From NCBI RefSeq assembly GCF_025558585.1, contig NZ_CP094723.1, positions 806,001 through 870,000 of the forward strand: 64,000 bases of DNA. Reading direction: 5' to 3'. The translations under genes and the position numbers were made by a program. Of the stretch, positions 44,212 to 56,083 are shown piece after piece; position 1 is the stretch's first letter, and each line of letters starts with the position of its first letter. The notes under the pieces were generated by a model. That model saw nothing but the letters and a program-made list of their open reading frames with translations, was not told where the DNA came from and did no database searches. Origin of the DNA: Staphylococcus sp. IVB6214 (GTDB lineage Bacteria; Bacillota; Bacilli; Staphylococcales; Staphylococcaceae).

Positions 44212-45087
44212 ATGATCACTTTAACCAAACATGTAGAAAAAAAACATGTACATTTTATTAATCGAATAGATGACTATATCAAGTGGCTCAATCGTCATCG
44301 TCAGTTCAAAAAAACAATAGAAATAATTGTTCATGACCATCCTATTCTGTCATACGGTTATTTATATGATTGTCATGTAGATATGAAAGATAGAAAAATT
44401 TATTATTCTTTATATGATATAGAACGAGATATAAAAATGAAAAAAAAGTTAGGGCAGGATGTATTCAAATCAATTATTTTTGATGTACTAGGAGACTTAG
44501 CTTTACAAATTAGTAAGTTTTATGTGATGGATCAAGAAGATTGTGATGCTCAAGAATACATTCGTCAGTATTCACAATATGAAAAAAGAATGTATCAAGA
44601 AAAAGAAGCAATGTTTCATCAATATATCTTTATGATACCTATGTATCAAAGACACTTAAAACATGGGTTGAAAATTAAGTATAAAAAAGACCTTCCTAAG
44701 AGAATTTTTAAAGTGATGCAATTGTTTGAAACATTTTGCACCAACAATTGAAGTTCCCAATTCGTTTGACAGTTACATTCACAAAGAAAACTTTAAAAAA
44801 TTGTGATGGCTATATAGAATTACCAAATCGTTTAACAATGTACCCTAAAATAAAAATATCATTACAAGACTATCAACGCATAAAGAAATCACAAGGAATT
44901 TATGCTGCTGTGTTAAATTAAATATATTGGAAATTTTAGCCCATGAAATAGACACTACCATGAATATATTAATGGTATGTGGTTTGAAGATGAAGTTCAA
45001 AGCGAGAATTATGCGAATCGCTTTGCTCAACACATATTACAATTATTTATTGATGACTTTTACGCCCAAATTTTTGAAGAAAAGTAA
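44212..45087 (+). pseudogene. Decayed gene for an ImmA/IrrE-like zinc metallopeptidase
   Basis: Three consecutive open frames are pieces of one protein. The first (44212-44751, 179 residues) is helical and of unknown family. After it, reading in successive frames gives APTIEVPNSFDSYIHKENFK, then CDGYIELPNRLTMYPKIKIS, then EILAHEI. Restoring one base at about 44950 gives HEIGHYHEY, a zinc-binding HExxH motif, followed by SENYANRFAQHIL, the acid-containing helix typical of ImmA/IrrE-type peptidases. The breaks lie at TTTT near 44733, A6 near 44797, near 44918 and at the HEIGH codon. The intact ancestor would have been about 290 residues. Several breaks at homopolymers could also reflect assembly errors, but the neighbouring core genes are intact. 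The first piece alone may still be translated. Confidence 0.7.
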
Positions 45088-45125
45088 AAATAGTAACCTT
45101 AAATACATGAAATAATATTGAATTG

Positions 45126-45170
45126 AGACAGATAAGTGGATGTAAAAAAACACTTATCTGTCTTTTTTTA
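45126..45170 (+). terminator. Terminator after the metallopeptidase relic
   Basis: AGACAGATAAGTG pairs perfectly with CACTTATCTGTCT (thirteen bases) around a short A-rich loop, followed by TTTTTTT. Confidence 0.92.
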
Positions 45171-45307
45171 TGGGCTTTATACGTATCTTTAACCATTTAA
45201 ATATAATTTTACACTAAAATTACGTGAGGTATGGCAATAAATATCAGAAATTCAGATTTGTATATTGAAATGATAAAAATTCTTCAATAACCTAGTAATC
45301 ATAAATC

Positions 45308-45336
45308 TTGATATCATTTGAAACTAAATTTATAAT
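45308..45336 (+). promoter_or_regulatory. Promoter of the bacteriocin operon
   Basis: TTGATA and a perfect TATAAT are separated by 17 bases. The leader of about 65 bases contains CTTTCAGA, which is complementary to TCTGAAAG just before the ribosome site, so the site may be partly hidden in an RNA fold. Confidence 0.7.
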
Positions 45337-45408
45337 GATATACAATACTTTCAGAAAGTTCTTTCTTTACAGACAATTGTCGTATTAAACTCTGAAAGGA
45401 AGATTTTT

Positions 45409-45810
45409 ATGAAAAAATCAATTCTTTTATCTTCACTCTTAGCACTTGGCATTTCAGGACTTGGTAGCATTGCAAATGCAGATGAAGGAAGTAGCAATGG
45501 TGGTTCAGAAAATGTAGACAACTATAACGGTTTAGTTCGCTCAGAAATTTTAGATCAACCTTCAAACCAAGACAGCACAGTTTTCAAGTATATTGCGGCT
45601 GGACCGGTGAATGGTGGTTATTGGATTCGTGGCACTAATAGCGCGTATGTCATTTCCAGATATAAACATTATAAAAAAGAGGCAAGAGCATCTGTTGTTA
45701 ATGGTAAAGGAGGCTATAATGGTACTCCTTGGCATAAACCAGGTTCTTTAGCAACTGCAAAACTAAAGAAAACAAAACATGGCAACAAAGCATATTATGA
45801 TCATAAATAA
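45409..45810 (+). CDS. Lactococcin-972-family bacteriocin precursor
   Basis: A 133-residue secreted peptide. The signal peptide is at 1-24 (KKSILLSSLLALGISGLGS core, cleavage after ANA), leaving about 109 residues. The C-terminal half has the family pattern: GGYWIRGTNS, then SRYKHYKKEARASVVNGKGG, and a closing GNKAYYDH. Classical lactococcin 972 has a 66-residue mature form that binds lipid II and blocks septum formation; this one is longer owing to a Gly/Asn/Ser-rich N-terminal linker. AAAGGAAG precedes the ATG. An immunity-type membrane protein and an ABC ATPase follow. Confidence 0.85.
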   Translation: MKKSILLSSLLALGISGLGSIANADEGSSNGGSENVDNYNGLVRSEILDQPSNQDSTVFKYIAAGPVNGGYWIRGTNSAYVISRYKHYKKEARASVVNGKGGYNGTPWHKPGSLATAKLKKTKHGNKAYYDHK

Positions 45811-45852
45811 AGGAAAAAACAATTTGAAATTGTAATGAGTAATTAACAGGTT

Positions 45853-45903
45853 AGATGTAATGAATAGAAAGCATATTTAGTATCGCTTTCTATTCATACA
45901 TCT
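45853..45903 (+). other. Long intercistronic hairpin after the bacteriocin gene
   Basis: AGATGTA and GAATAGAAAGC pair with GCTTTCTATTC and TACATCT in a nearly continuous stem of about nineteen bases with a 12-base loop. No T run follows, so it is probably a processing or stability element that lets the bacteriocin mRNA outlast the membrane-protein mRNA. Confidence 0.6.
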
Positions 45904-45943
45904 ACATAAAAATGGTGTATCTGATAGATTTGAGGTGGATTGT

Positions 45944-47983
45944 ATGAAAAAAATCATTTTATTTTTATGTGTGGCAATTTCATTGACATTGAGTTTGATA
46001 GTGATAGATTCGGCTAAATCGAATGCTTTTTATAATCATATTGAGAAAGACACTAAAAAGATTAACTTTTATTTTGATACTGTCCCTAAAAAACATGCTA
46101 AAGATGCATGGTCATATTTTACATATTTATCAAAGAAATATAATGTCGAAATAACAAAAGTTACATATGTTAATGATTATAAAATATTGATTAATACAAC
46201 AGATCATCAATTAAGACAAGAAGCAGGCAAAAATAAAAATTTAAAACTTTTTGATAGTGAATTACAGATTAAAGTTTTCCCTTTAAATAAAACGAATCTT
46301 ACCGAAGAAGGAATATATTATTTAAAAGGGAATGAGGATGGTGTTCGACAAGTAAATACACTCATAAATCAAAATGTAGGATCGACATATATTATGGATC
46401 ATTCATTTTTTGATAGCTTGTCCTTAGACTTCTTTAGTACTTTTTTAACAGTGTTTTTAATCGTGCTATTATTCGCTGTACTGTTGCATGATTTATTAAA
46501 TCAAAAAGAACAATTAAAGATTCTTTATGATTTAGGATACCGAAAATCTCAAATTGTAAAATTTATAATTCATGGCTTATCTAAATATATATGGATATAT
46601 ATAGTATCCAGTATGATTTTGGCACTATTAAGTTATATTATGATATACAAAGATACCTACATTCATATTGCATTATTTATTGTTATATTGATAGAAGTGT
46701 TATTAATTGTATTGTTGTCTATTTTTATCACAGTAATTGTTCATTTTTTTGTGATTCATTACGCTAGAAACAGCCATAGTTTCAGTAAATATGTATTGAT
46801 AACCATGTATATGATGATTTCAGTAATTGCGATTGTTTTGGTCACAATGTCAACATTGCAGATTATTTCTAACTACAAAGACTATCAAAAACAAATAGTT
46901 TCTTTAAAACATTGGGACATTACACAAAATATCTATACAACAAATATGTATGAAGTAGGGCAAGTTAAAAATCGAAGTATAGATAAAGCTATCAGTGTTA
47001 AAACTAAGAACTATTTTTTAAGCTCAGATAGCCAAGGGTTCATTGTCGATATTGAAAATTTTTATTTTGATGGTAATTACTTTTTATATCAATTGAATGC
47101 AAAAGAGAATGCTGATATTGAATCCAATGGTAAAACTATTGTTATTGATATGCATTATTTAAAAAGACATCCTATTAAAACGAATCAAGGTGATAATGTT
47201 ATGCGATATATGCAGAAAGAAGACAAAACATTAAATATACTTGTTCCTATTAAATTAAAGCGGTATGAACAAAAAATTAAAACAAACTTTAGGGAATATT
47301 TTACATTCAAAAAAAATATTGAACATAGGCGTAAAGGCATAGATCCATCATTAAATATCAACATTATATGGGTAAAAAATGATACAGATTACTTTACGTA
47401 TAATGCTGAAATTGGTGGGGCTAAGAATACAGTTGTTGCACCAATTGCTGTGATTGAAACAGGAAATTTAGATCCATTAGATTATGAGCATTATTATTCA
47501 AATGACTATTATTTTAAAAGTTATTTAGATAATCCGTATGAAACAATCCATGAAGGTTTGAAAAAACATAAACTTGATGGTGTGATTAGAAGCGTAACTT
47601 CTGTTTACGACACGAAAGTAGATATTGTAAAAGAGTTGCAGAAGGAAATATACAAATACACAGGACTAGCTTTGTTAACAAGTATTACCTTCATACTTAC
47701 GACATTGACTTTTATTCAAATCTACTTCAAGTCATTCCAATTTTTAATTTTTCTCAAACGAACTTTGGGGTATAGCTACTGGTCGATTCATAAGTGGATG
47801 ATACTTTTTATTGTATCTTTACATGTGTTCATGGGAGTTCTTTTGTTGCCGAGTCATAATATCATTGCGATTTCCGTCTTTTGGGCAATCACTATGATTG
47901 AATTGTTATCTGTCGTGTACACATTTATGAAGTTAAACCGTGAAAATGTCAATCTCGTATTGAAGGGGAAGAAAGATGATTAA
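45944..47983 (+). CDS. Bacteriocin-associated seven-helix membrane protein (putative immunity/permease, DUF1430)
   Basis: A 679-residue membrane protein (counted from ATG 45944). It has an N-terminal helix (about 4-22), a large extracytoplasmic domain (about 25-160), three helices (about 160-295), a second extracytoplasmic domain (about 310-560) and three terminal helices. This is the topology of the lactococcin-972-associated immunity/ABC permease family (TIGR01654/DUF1430), which is FtsX-like. The start is ATG rather than GTG 45935, because GAGG sits nine bases before it. It overlaps the ATPase gene by eight bases. With the ATPase it probably exports the bacteriocin or protects the producer. 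Confidence 0.85.
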   Translation: MKKIILFLCVAISLTLSLIVIDSAKSNAFYNHIEKDTKKINFYFDTVPKKHAKDAWSYFTYLSKKYNVEITKVTYVNDYKILINTTDHQLRQEAGKNKNLKLFDSELQIKVFPLNKTNLTEEGIYYLKGNEDGVRQVNTLINQNVGSTYIMDHSFFDSLSLDFFSTFLTVFLIVLLFAVLLHDLLNQKEQLKILYDLGYRKSQIVKFIIHGLSKYIWIYIVSSMILALLSYIMIYKDTYIHIALFIVILIEVLLIVLLSIFITVIVHFFVIHYARNSHSFSKYVLITMYMMISVIAIVLVTMSTLQIISNYKDYQKQIVSLKHWDITQNIYTTNMYEVGQVKNRSIDKAISVKTKNYFLSSDSQGFIVDIENFYFDGNYFLYQLNAKENADIESNGKTIVIDMHYLKRHPIKTNQGDNVMRYMQKEDKTLNILVPIKLKRYEQKIKTNFREYFTFKKNIEHRRKGIDPSLNINIIWVKNDTDYFTYNAEIGGAKNTVVAPIAVIETGNLDPLDYEHYYSNDYYFKSYLDNPYETIHEGLKKHKLDGVIRSVTSVYDTKVDIVKELQKEIYKYTGLALLTSITFILTTLTFIQIYFKSFQFLIFLKRTLGYSYWSIHKWMILFIVSLHVFMGVLLLPSHNIIAISVFWAITMIELLSVVYTFMKLNRENVNLVLKGKKDD

Positions 47984-48605
47984 GTTACAAAATATTAATA
48001 AGTCGTTCGGTCACAAGCGCATTTTTGAAAATTTTGATTTAACAATTCAACAAGGCGACTTTGTTGTTATACATGGTGCCAGTGGAAAAGGAAAGTCAAC
48101 GTTATTGAATATTATTGGCTTATTGGAAAATCCTGATTCAGGTACAATTACGTTTAAAGATAAAGTGATACAAAAAGAGAAAGATAAGTTACCCTTTAAA
48201 CGTGATGATATCGCTTATGTGTATCAACACTATGGCCTGTTAGAAAATGAATCTGTGTTGAAGAATTTAACGTTGCCTTTGAATGTGCATAAAAAAGATC
48301 AAGCACGTATCGAAGAAGTGATGACACGTGTAGGATTAGCAAACTTACCACTCAATACAAAAGTTTATACGTGTAGTGGTGGGGAGCAACAGCGCATTGC
48401 TATTGCACGTGCAATTTTAAAAAATCCGAGTGTTATTATCGCTGACGAGCCGACAGGTAATTTAGATGACCGCAACAGCGATACCGTGATTGAGATATTT
48501 AAAGCATTGAATGCATCAGGTGTTACGGTTGTATTAGCGACACATGAGCCTATGTATTTTGATATTGGTAGTAAAGAAATTGATTTAGATGCCATTATAA
48601 TTTGA
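47976..48605 (+). CDS. ABC transporter ATP-binding protein of the bacteriocin operon
   Basis: A 209-residue ATPase of the MacB/LolD-like type. Walker A is GASGKGKST (about 34-42). The signature CSGGEQQ at 133-139 has C in place of the usual L. Walker B is VIIADEPTG (about 153-161), followed by the D-loop and an H-loop histidine in ATHEP. The start overlaps the permease gene end, so they are translated together. The ATPase pairs with the DUF1430 protein to form the export/immunity complex. Confidence 0.9.
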   Translation: MIKLQNINKSFGHKRIFENFDLTIQQGDFVVIHGASGKGKSTLLNIIGLLENPDSGTITFKDKVIQKEKDKLPFKRDDIAYVYQHYGLLENESVLKNLTLPLNVHKKDQARIEEVMTRVGLANLPLNTKVYTCSGGEQQRIAIARAILKNPSVIIADEPTGNLDDRNSDTVIEIFKALNASGVTVVLATHEPMYFDIGSKEIDLDAIII

Positions 48606-48622
48606 ATTGATGACAAGGCGAA

Positions 48623-48952
48623 ATGGATGAGATTATGAGAAAAGGATGTTTTTCATTTATTGTTTTGTTACTAGTAATCATCTATATCGCTTATATTATG
48701 TTCCATGATACACCGCAATATGCAGTTCATGGAGGATGTGAAATTGTCGATGATATGGATGGAAGTATTTATGTGCAGAAACCTAATAATTCGCTGGATA
48801 TGATACATTTACCTGAGAATACGGATGATTCGTGGTTAAGTCAAATTAGAGACAAAATTGTAGATTACACGTATCAAAAGCATAAAAAGCGTCATCCACA
48901 TACATTAATTCCAAGACAACATCGTATTCATTGTGAATCACAAAGAAAGTAA
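48623..48952 (+). CDS. Small membrane-anchored protein of the bacteriocin cluster
   Basis: A 109-residue protein with one N-terminal membrane helix (about residues 8-26, FSFIVLLLVIIYIAYIMF) and an extracytoplasmic part rich in charged and histidine residues (ending RIHCESQRK). It starts 17 bases after the ATPase stop, with a weak AAGGCG ribosome site; an alternative ATG lies at 48635. It is probably the last gene of the bacteriocin operon. I do not recognise the family; an accessory immunity role is only a guess. Confidence 0.6.
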   Translation: MDEIMRKGCFSFIVLLLVIIYIAYIMFHDTPQYAVHGGCEIVDDMDGSIYVQKPNNSLDMIHLPENTDDSWLSQIRDKIVDYTYQKHKKRHPHTLIPRQHRIHCESQRK

Positions 48953-49062
48953 AAATATCTGATTGTATGTTTTCAGATGCATGTTTCTATATGATAAGTA
49001 CCTTTCTGACGTTTCAAATGGTATAATGTAGCAATGAATCCATATAGAAAGGATTAATTTGG

Positions 49063-49548
49063 ATGAAACGACAATATTATATCGGGTTATCACTTATCAT
49101 ATTTTTCATCGTAGTCATTGCAGATCAATTAACGAAGTGGGTCATTGCGACACAGATGACGATTGGTGAATCGTTCAATGTCATTCCGCACTTCCTAAAT
49201 ATTACATCACATCGTAATGATGGTGCAGCATGGGGTATTTTAAGTGGACAAATGTTTTTTTTCTACTTGATTACGATTGTGATTATCATTGCATTGATTA
49301 TTTTTTATATCAAAGAAGCTCAGAATCATATGACGATGCAAGTTGCGATTACATTGCTTCTTGCTGGAGCAATGGGGAATTTTATAGATCGTGTATTAAA
49401 TGGAGAAGTTGTTGACTTTGTCGATACCGTTATTTTTGGCTATGATTTTCCAATTTTTAACATTGCAGATGCAAGTTTAACAATTGGCGTAGCGATTCTT
49501 GTTATTCTCCTATTAACAGATAAAACAAACGATAAGAGAAAGGTGTAA
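49063..49548 (+). CDS. lspA: Lipoprotein signal peptidase (signal peptidase II)
   Basis: A 161-residue, four-helix membrane aspartyl protease that removes signal peptides from diacylglyceryl-modified prolipoproteins. The catalytic aspartates are in GNFIDRV (about residue 108) and FNIADASL (about 137); the N-terminal VIADQLTKW motif is also present. AAAGGA precedes the ATG. It is followed four bases later by an rluD-type gene. Confidence 0.96.
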   Translation: MKRQYYIGLSLIIFFIVVIADQLTKWVIATQMTIGESFNVIPHFLNITSHRNDGAAWGILSGQMFFFYLITIVIIIALIIFYIKEAQNHMTMQVAITLLLAGAMGNFIDRVLNGEVVDFVDTVIFGYDFPIFNIADASLTIGVAILVILLLTDKTNDKRKV

Positions 49549-49551
49549 TTT

Positions 49552-50469
49552 ATGGAACAACATCAATTTACAATAGAAGATGCAGCACATCATCTACAAC
49601 GTATAGATAAGGTTTTACCCGGATTCAATAGTGAATGGTCACGCAGTCAGATTCAAGATTGGATCAAAGAAGGCTTGGTTGCAGTGAATGGCAAACCAGT
49701 CAAATCAAACTATAAATTAAAGTTAGATGACCAAGTGGTTGTCACAGAAAAAGAAGTTATCGAAGCAGATATTCAACCAGAAAATCTAAACTTAGATATC
49801 TACTATGAAGATGAAGATGTTGCCATCGTATATAAACCAAAAGGTATGGTGGTACACCCATCAGCAGGGCACTACTCAGGAACACTTGTAAATGGCTTGA
49901 TGTATCAAATTAAAGACTTGTCAGGGATCAACGGTGAGATTCGACCAGGTATTGTTCATCGTATTGATAAAGATACGTCAGGTTTACTGATGATTGCGAA
50001 AAACGATGTCGCACACCGTGCACTCGTAGAACAATTAATGGCAAAAACAGTCACACGAAAGTATACTGCACTTGTACACGGGCATATTCCGCATGAATTC
50101 GGTACAATCGATGCGCCAATTGGACGCAATAAAAATGATCGCCAATCAATGGCTGTTGAAGATGATGGTAAACCAGCTGTAACGCACTTCAATGTTTTGG
50201 AAAACTTTAAAAACCATACGTTGGTATCTTGCCAATTAGAAACAGGTCGTACACACCAAATTCGTGTACATATGAAGTATATTGGCTATCCATTAGTGGG
50301 TGATCCGAAATATGGTCCGAAGAAAACACCGGATATTGGTGGACAAGCACTTCATGCAGGTGTGATTGGTTTTGAACATCCACGTACGGGCGAATACATT
50401 GAACGTACAGCACCATTACCTGAGTCATTTGAATCCGTGATTGAACAAGCACGACGTGAAGAAATATAG
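49552..50469 (+). CDS. RluD-family pseudouridine synthase (YlyB type)
   Basis: A 305-residue enzyme with an N-terminal S4 domain (about 15-75) and the RluA catalytic domain. The catalytic aspartate is in HRIDKDTSGLLMIAK (about residues 140-154), and further motifs are GRTHQIRVHM and GDPKYG. It isomerises uridines in 23S rRNA; the exact sites are not determined by sequence. It sits between lspA and pyrR, as in Bacillus and staphylococci. Confidence 0.94.
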   Translation: MEQHQFTIEDAAHHLQRIDKVLPGFNSEWSRSQIQDWIKEGLVAVNGKPVKSNYKLKLDDQVVVTEKEVIEADIQPENLNLDIYYEDEDVAIVYKPKGMVVHPSAGHYSGTLVNGLMYQIKDLSGINGEIRPGIVHRIDKDTSGLLMIAKNDVAHRALVEQLMAKTVTRKYTALVHGHIPHEFGTIDAPIGRNKNDRQSMAVEDDGKPAVTHFNVLENFKNHTLVSCQLETGRTHQIRVHMKYIGYPLVGDPKYGPKKTPDIGGQALHAGVIGFEHPRTGEYIERTAPLPESFESVIEQARREEI

Positions 50470-50542
50470 TGTAATGATGAGGTCAGAATGAGATTTAATT
50501 CTGCATGTACAATTATGATTCATAGCAGGTACTTAAATTTTT

Positions 50543-50571
50543 TTGACAAGTACGTAAAAAAAAGGTAAGAT
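50543..50571 (+). promoter_or_regulatory. Promoter of the pyr operon
   Basis: A perfect TTGACA (-35) and TAAGAT (-10) are separated by exactly 17 bases, about 35 bases upstream of the first PyrR-binding loop. Confidence 0.85.
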
Positions 50572-50603
50572 ATTATCAACACAACGAACAAAACGATATC
50601 GTC

Positions 50604-50757
50604 TTTAATAGGGAGTCCAGAGAGGCTCAAAAGACATGAAATATACGAGATGAAGCAATCAGTGCATATTGGTTTGACGTACGAGAGACGTCCACCTATA
50701 TGGTGAACTTGATTGTAATTTAAGTAAACTCATGTCTTAGAGACGTGAGTTTTTTTG
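50604..50757 (+). promoter_or_regulatory. PyrR-controlled attenuator 1 (before pyrR)
   Basis: AGTCCAGAGAGGCT at 50614-50627 fits the PyrR-binding loop consensus ARUCCnGnGAGGyU exactly. A second loop-like motif (TACGAGAGAC) lies at 50679-50688. The terminator pairs ACTCATGTCT with AGACGTGAGT (one G-T pair) around TAG and runs into seven T residues. With UMP bound, PyrR stabilises the anti-antiterminator and favours termination. Confidence 0.92.
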
Positions 50758-50777
50758 TATGTGAAGGAGGGATTACG

Positions 50778-51302
50778 TTGACAAGTCGTATTATTTTAGA
50801 TGAATCTGCAATCAATCGTACAGTCACACGCATTGCGCATGAAATTTTAGAATACAACAAAGGCTCTGAAAATCTTGTGTTACTCGGTGTGAAAACACGT
50901 GGTGAATTTTTGGCAAAACGCATTCAACAAAAAATTCAGCAGATTGAAGATGTGCAAGTGCCAACGGGAACAATTGATATTACAAGTTTTCGTGATGATA
51001 AGCATACACGTCATGTTGTCAATGACAAGACGTATCAAATTGATACAGATTTGACGGATCGTGTAGTGATTATTGTGGATGATGTACTATATACTGGAAG
51101 AACTGTACGTGCTTCATTAGATGCGATTTTGTTACACAGTCGTCCGAAGAAGATTGGATTAGCAACTTTGGTTGACCGTGGACATCGTGAGTTACCAATC
51201 CGCGCAGACTTCGTAGGGAAGAATATCCCGACGTCACGTGATGAATCCGTGAATGTGTATTTAACAGAAACAGACGATCGCAATGCGGTTGAAATTACAT
51301 AA
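50778..51302 (+). CDS. pyrR: PyrR: pyr operon regulator and uracil phosphoribosyltransferase
   Basis: A 174-residue protein starting with TTG at 50778, seven bases after AAGGAGG. The PRPP-binding motif [14 protein letters not shown] lies near residues 95-108. It binds the leader RNA when UMP is high and also has uracil phosphoribosyltransferase activity. A longer upstream frame would start in the terminator and is rejected. A second attenuator follows the gene. Confidence 0.95.
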   Translation: MTSRIILDESAINRTVTRIAHEILEYNKGSENLVLLGVKTRGEFLAKRIQQKIQQIEDVQVPTGTIDITSFRDDKHTRHVVNDKTYQIDTDLTDRVVIIVDDVLYTGRTVRASLDAILLHSRPKKIGLATLVDRGHRELPIRADFVGKNIPTSRDESVNVYLTETDDRNAVEIT

Positions 51303-51314
51303 AACCTTTTAATT

Positions 51315-51481
51315 CAGTACGAGAGACTGGCAAAGGTATTGTATGATAATTGAAGAAGGAAAGAACGACAAGTCGATAAGCTGATAGGGGTGTTACGCTG
51401 CCTCTCTCATATGATTCGACTCCCTTCAGTATGTCATACGCCACCAGTCTCTTAACGAATCAAGTTAAGGGACTTTTTTTA
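51315..51481 (+). promoter_or_regulatory. PyrR-controlled attenuator 2 (before uraA)
   Basis: CAGTACGAGAGACTGG at 51315-51330 is a PyrR-loop-like hairpin, though it deviates from the strict consensus. The terminator pairs AGTCTCTTAAC (51446-51456) with GTTAAGGGACT (51464-51474, one T-G pair) and ends in seven T residues. The 120 bases between could form the antiterminator. Confidence 0.8.
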
Positions 51482-51500
51482 TAACGAAAGGAAGAACAAC

Positions 51501-53691
<2,191 letters not shown>

Positions 53692-53705
53692 AGGAGCGAG
53701 ACAAG

Positions 53706-54983
53706 ATGAAATTAATTAAAAATGCACAAATTTTAGAAGCAGGATCATTGAAAAAGGTAGATGTCTTAATCGAAGGTAAAAAGGTAAAACAAATTGCACC
53801 AGAGATCGAAGTGACAGATGAGATGACAGTGATTGAAGCAAAAGGGCAATTTTTAGCACCAGGATTTGTCGATGTTCATGTTCATTTAAGAGAGCCGGGT
53901 GGCGAGCATAAAGAAACGATTGAAACAGGAACTTTAGCAGCTGCACGTGGTGGTTTTACAACGGTATGTCCAATGCCAAATACAAAGCCTGTCCCAGACT
54001 CAATAGAGAATATGGAACGATTGAATCAATTAATATCAGATAATGCACATGTTCGTGTATTACCATACGCAGCGATCACAGAACGTCAAGCAGGAAAACA
54101 ACATGTAGACTTCAAAGCTTTAACTGAAGAAGGAGCATTTGCGTTTACAGATGACGGTGTCGGTGTACAAGAAGCGGCAATGATGTATGAGGCAATGCAA
54201 AAAGCGAAAGAACAAGGTAAAGCAATCGTGGCACACTGTGAAGATAATAGCTTGATTTACGGTGGCGCAATGCACGAAGGGAAACGCAGTGCAGAATTAG
54301 GCATTCCAGGTATCCCAAATATTTGTGAGTCAGTCCAAATTGCACGTGACGTCTTACTCAGTGAAGCAACAGGCTGTCATTATCATGTTTGTCACGTTTC
54401 TACAAAGGAAAGTGTGCGTGTGATTCGTGATGCAAAACGTGCAGGTATTCATGTGACGGCAGAAGTAACACCACACCACTTGTTATTAACAGAAGATGAT
54501 GTACCGGGTGATGATGCGATGTATAAAATGAATCCACCGTTACGTAGTCAAGCGGATAAAACAGCATTGATCGAAGGCTTATTGGATGGCACGATTGATT
54601 GTATCGCAACAGATCATGCACCACATGCGGCAGATGAAAAAGCACAAACGATGACACGTGCACCATTCGGTATTGTCGGTAGTGAAACAGCATTCCCATT
54701 ATTGTATACACATTATGTGAAAACAGGAGAGTGGACATTACAACAATTGGTTGATTACTTAACCATCAAACCGGCGGAAACATTCAACTTACCATACGGT
54801 CGTTTGGCAGAAGGTGAACTCGCTGACTTAACATTAATCAACTTGGAAGATGAATATGAGATTAAAGCAGAAGACTTCTTATCAAAAGCAACAAACACAC
54901 CATTTTTAGGTGAGAAGGTTTATGGTAACCCAGTATTAACAATGGTAGAAGGCGACATTCGATATGAGGGGGAACACGCATAA
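53706..54983 (+). CDS. pyrC: Dihydroorotase
   Basis: A 425-residue amidohydrolase cyclising carbamoyl aspartate to dihydroorotate. Zinc-binding motifs are [10 protein letters not shown] (about residues 58-67), the HCEDN and HVCHVS regions, and CIATDHAPH near 302-310. It is the class I (firmicute) form. The last base overlaps the carA start (TAATG). Confidence 0.97.
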   Translation: MKLIKNAQILEAGSLKKVDVLIEGKKVKQIAPEIEVTDEMTVIEAKGQFLAPGFVDVHVHLREPGGEHKETIETGTLAAARGGFTTVCPMPNTKPVPDSIENMERLNQLISDNAHVRVLPYAAITERQAGKQHVDFKALTEEGAFAFTDDGVGVQEAAMMYEAMQKAKEQGKAIVAHCEDNSLIYGGAMHEGKRSAELGIPGIPNICESVQIARDVLLSEATGCHYHVCHVSTKESVRVIRDAKRAGIHVTAEVTPHHLLLTEDDVPGDDAMYKMNPPLRSQADKTALIEGLLDGTIDCIATDHAPHAADEKAQTMTRAPFGIVGSETAFPLLYTHYVKTGEWTLQQLVDYLTIKPAETFNLPYGRLAEGELADLTLINLEDEYEIKAEDFLSKATNTPFLGEKVYGNPVLTMVEGDIRYEGEHA

Positions 54984-56083
54984 TGTTTGAGAAACGTTAT
55001 ATTGTTCTAGAAGACGGTACATTTTATTCAGGTTTTAAGTTAGGTTCAGATAACTTAACAAAAGGTGAAATTGTATTTAACACAGCAATGACAGGATACC
55101 AAGAGACGATTTCGGATCCTTCTTATACAGGACAAATTATCACATTCACGTATCCATTAATCGGAAACTACGGTGTGAACTACGACGACTTCGAATCACT
55201 GACTCCGACATTAAATGGCGTTGTCGTGAAAGAAGCGTGTGCATACCCAAGTAACTTCCGTGCGCAAAAGTCATTTGATGAAGTACTTAAAGAATATGAC
55301 ATTCCGGGTATTAGCGGTGTAGATACACGTAGCATTACGAAAAAAATTCGTGAGCATGGTGTACTGAAAGCAGCATTTGTTGATAACAAAGATGAAATTG
55401 ATGAAATGGTTGAGACACTAAAAGCAGTGAAGCTTCCAAGAACAGAGGTGCCGACCGTATCAACGAAAACGCCATATGTCTCAACAGGTTTTGACAAGCG
55501 TGTGGTACTTGTAGACTTCGGTAAGAAACAAAATATCGTTCGTGAATTAAATGCACGTGGTTGTGAAGTCACAGTTGTACCTTATGACACATCGGCAGAA
55601 GAAATTTTGAAAATGTCTCCGGATGGGGTGATGTTATCAAACGGACCTGGGGATCCAGATGATGTCAAAGTTGCGCTAGACATGATTAACGGTATTCTTG
55701 GCAAAATTCCATTCTTCGGTATTTGCTTAGGACATCAGTTGTTTGCACTCTCTCAAGGAGCCACTTCATTCAAAATGAAGTTCGGTCACCGTGGTGCCAA
55801 CCATCCTGTAAAGGACTTAGCAACTGGCAAGATCGCTTTAACGAGTCAAAACCATGGTTATGCGATTGATGAAGCATCGATTGCGAATACGGATCTTGAA
55901 ATTACACATATCGCTTTGAATGATGGAACAGTAGAAGGTTTGAAACATAAAACATTGCCTGCATTCTCAGTTCAATATCACCCAGAAGCATGTCCGGGTC
56001 CAACAGATTCTAACTATCTATTCGATCAATTTATTGACATGATGGAAGAAAATAAACAAAAGGAGCGCGTTCATAATGCCTAA
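54983..56083 (+). CDS. carA: Carbamoyl phosphate synthase small subunit
   Basis: A 366-residue glutaminase subunit. The N-terminal half is the CPSase small-chain domain; the C-terminal class I glutamine amidotransferase domain has the catalytic cysteine in [12 protein letters not shown] and the histidine in [10 protein letters not shown]. It supplies ammonia to CarB. It overlaps pyrC by one base and carB by eight bases. Confidence 0.97.
   Translation: MFEKRYIVLEDGTFYSGFKLGSDNLTKGEIVFNTAMTGYQETISDPSYTGQIITFTYPLIGNYGVNYDDFESLTPTLNGVVVKEACAYPSNFRAQKSFDEVLKEYDIPGISGVDTRSITKKIREHGVLKAAFVDNKDEIDEMVETLKAVKLPRTEVPTVSTKTPYVSTGFDKRVVLVDFGKKQNIVRELNARGCEVTVVPYDTSAEEILKMSPDGVMLSNGPGDPDDVKVALDMINGILGKIPFFGICLGHQLFALSQGATSFKMKFGHRGANHPVKDLATGKIALTSQNHGYAIDEASIANTDLEITHIALNDGTVEGLKHKTLPAFSVQYHPEACPGPTDSNYLFDQFIDMMEENKQKERVHNA

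Noticed and set aside
44736..45115. Two independent small genes
   Set aside because: Their products join into one metallopeptidase when single-base shifts are restored; the second is out of frame beyond the HEI residues.
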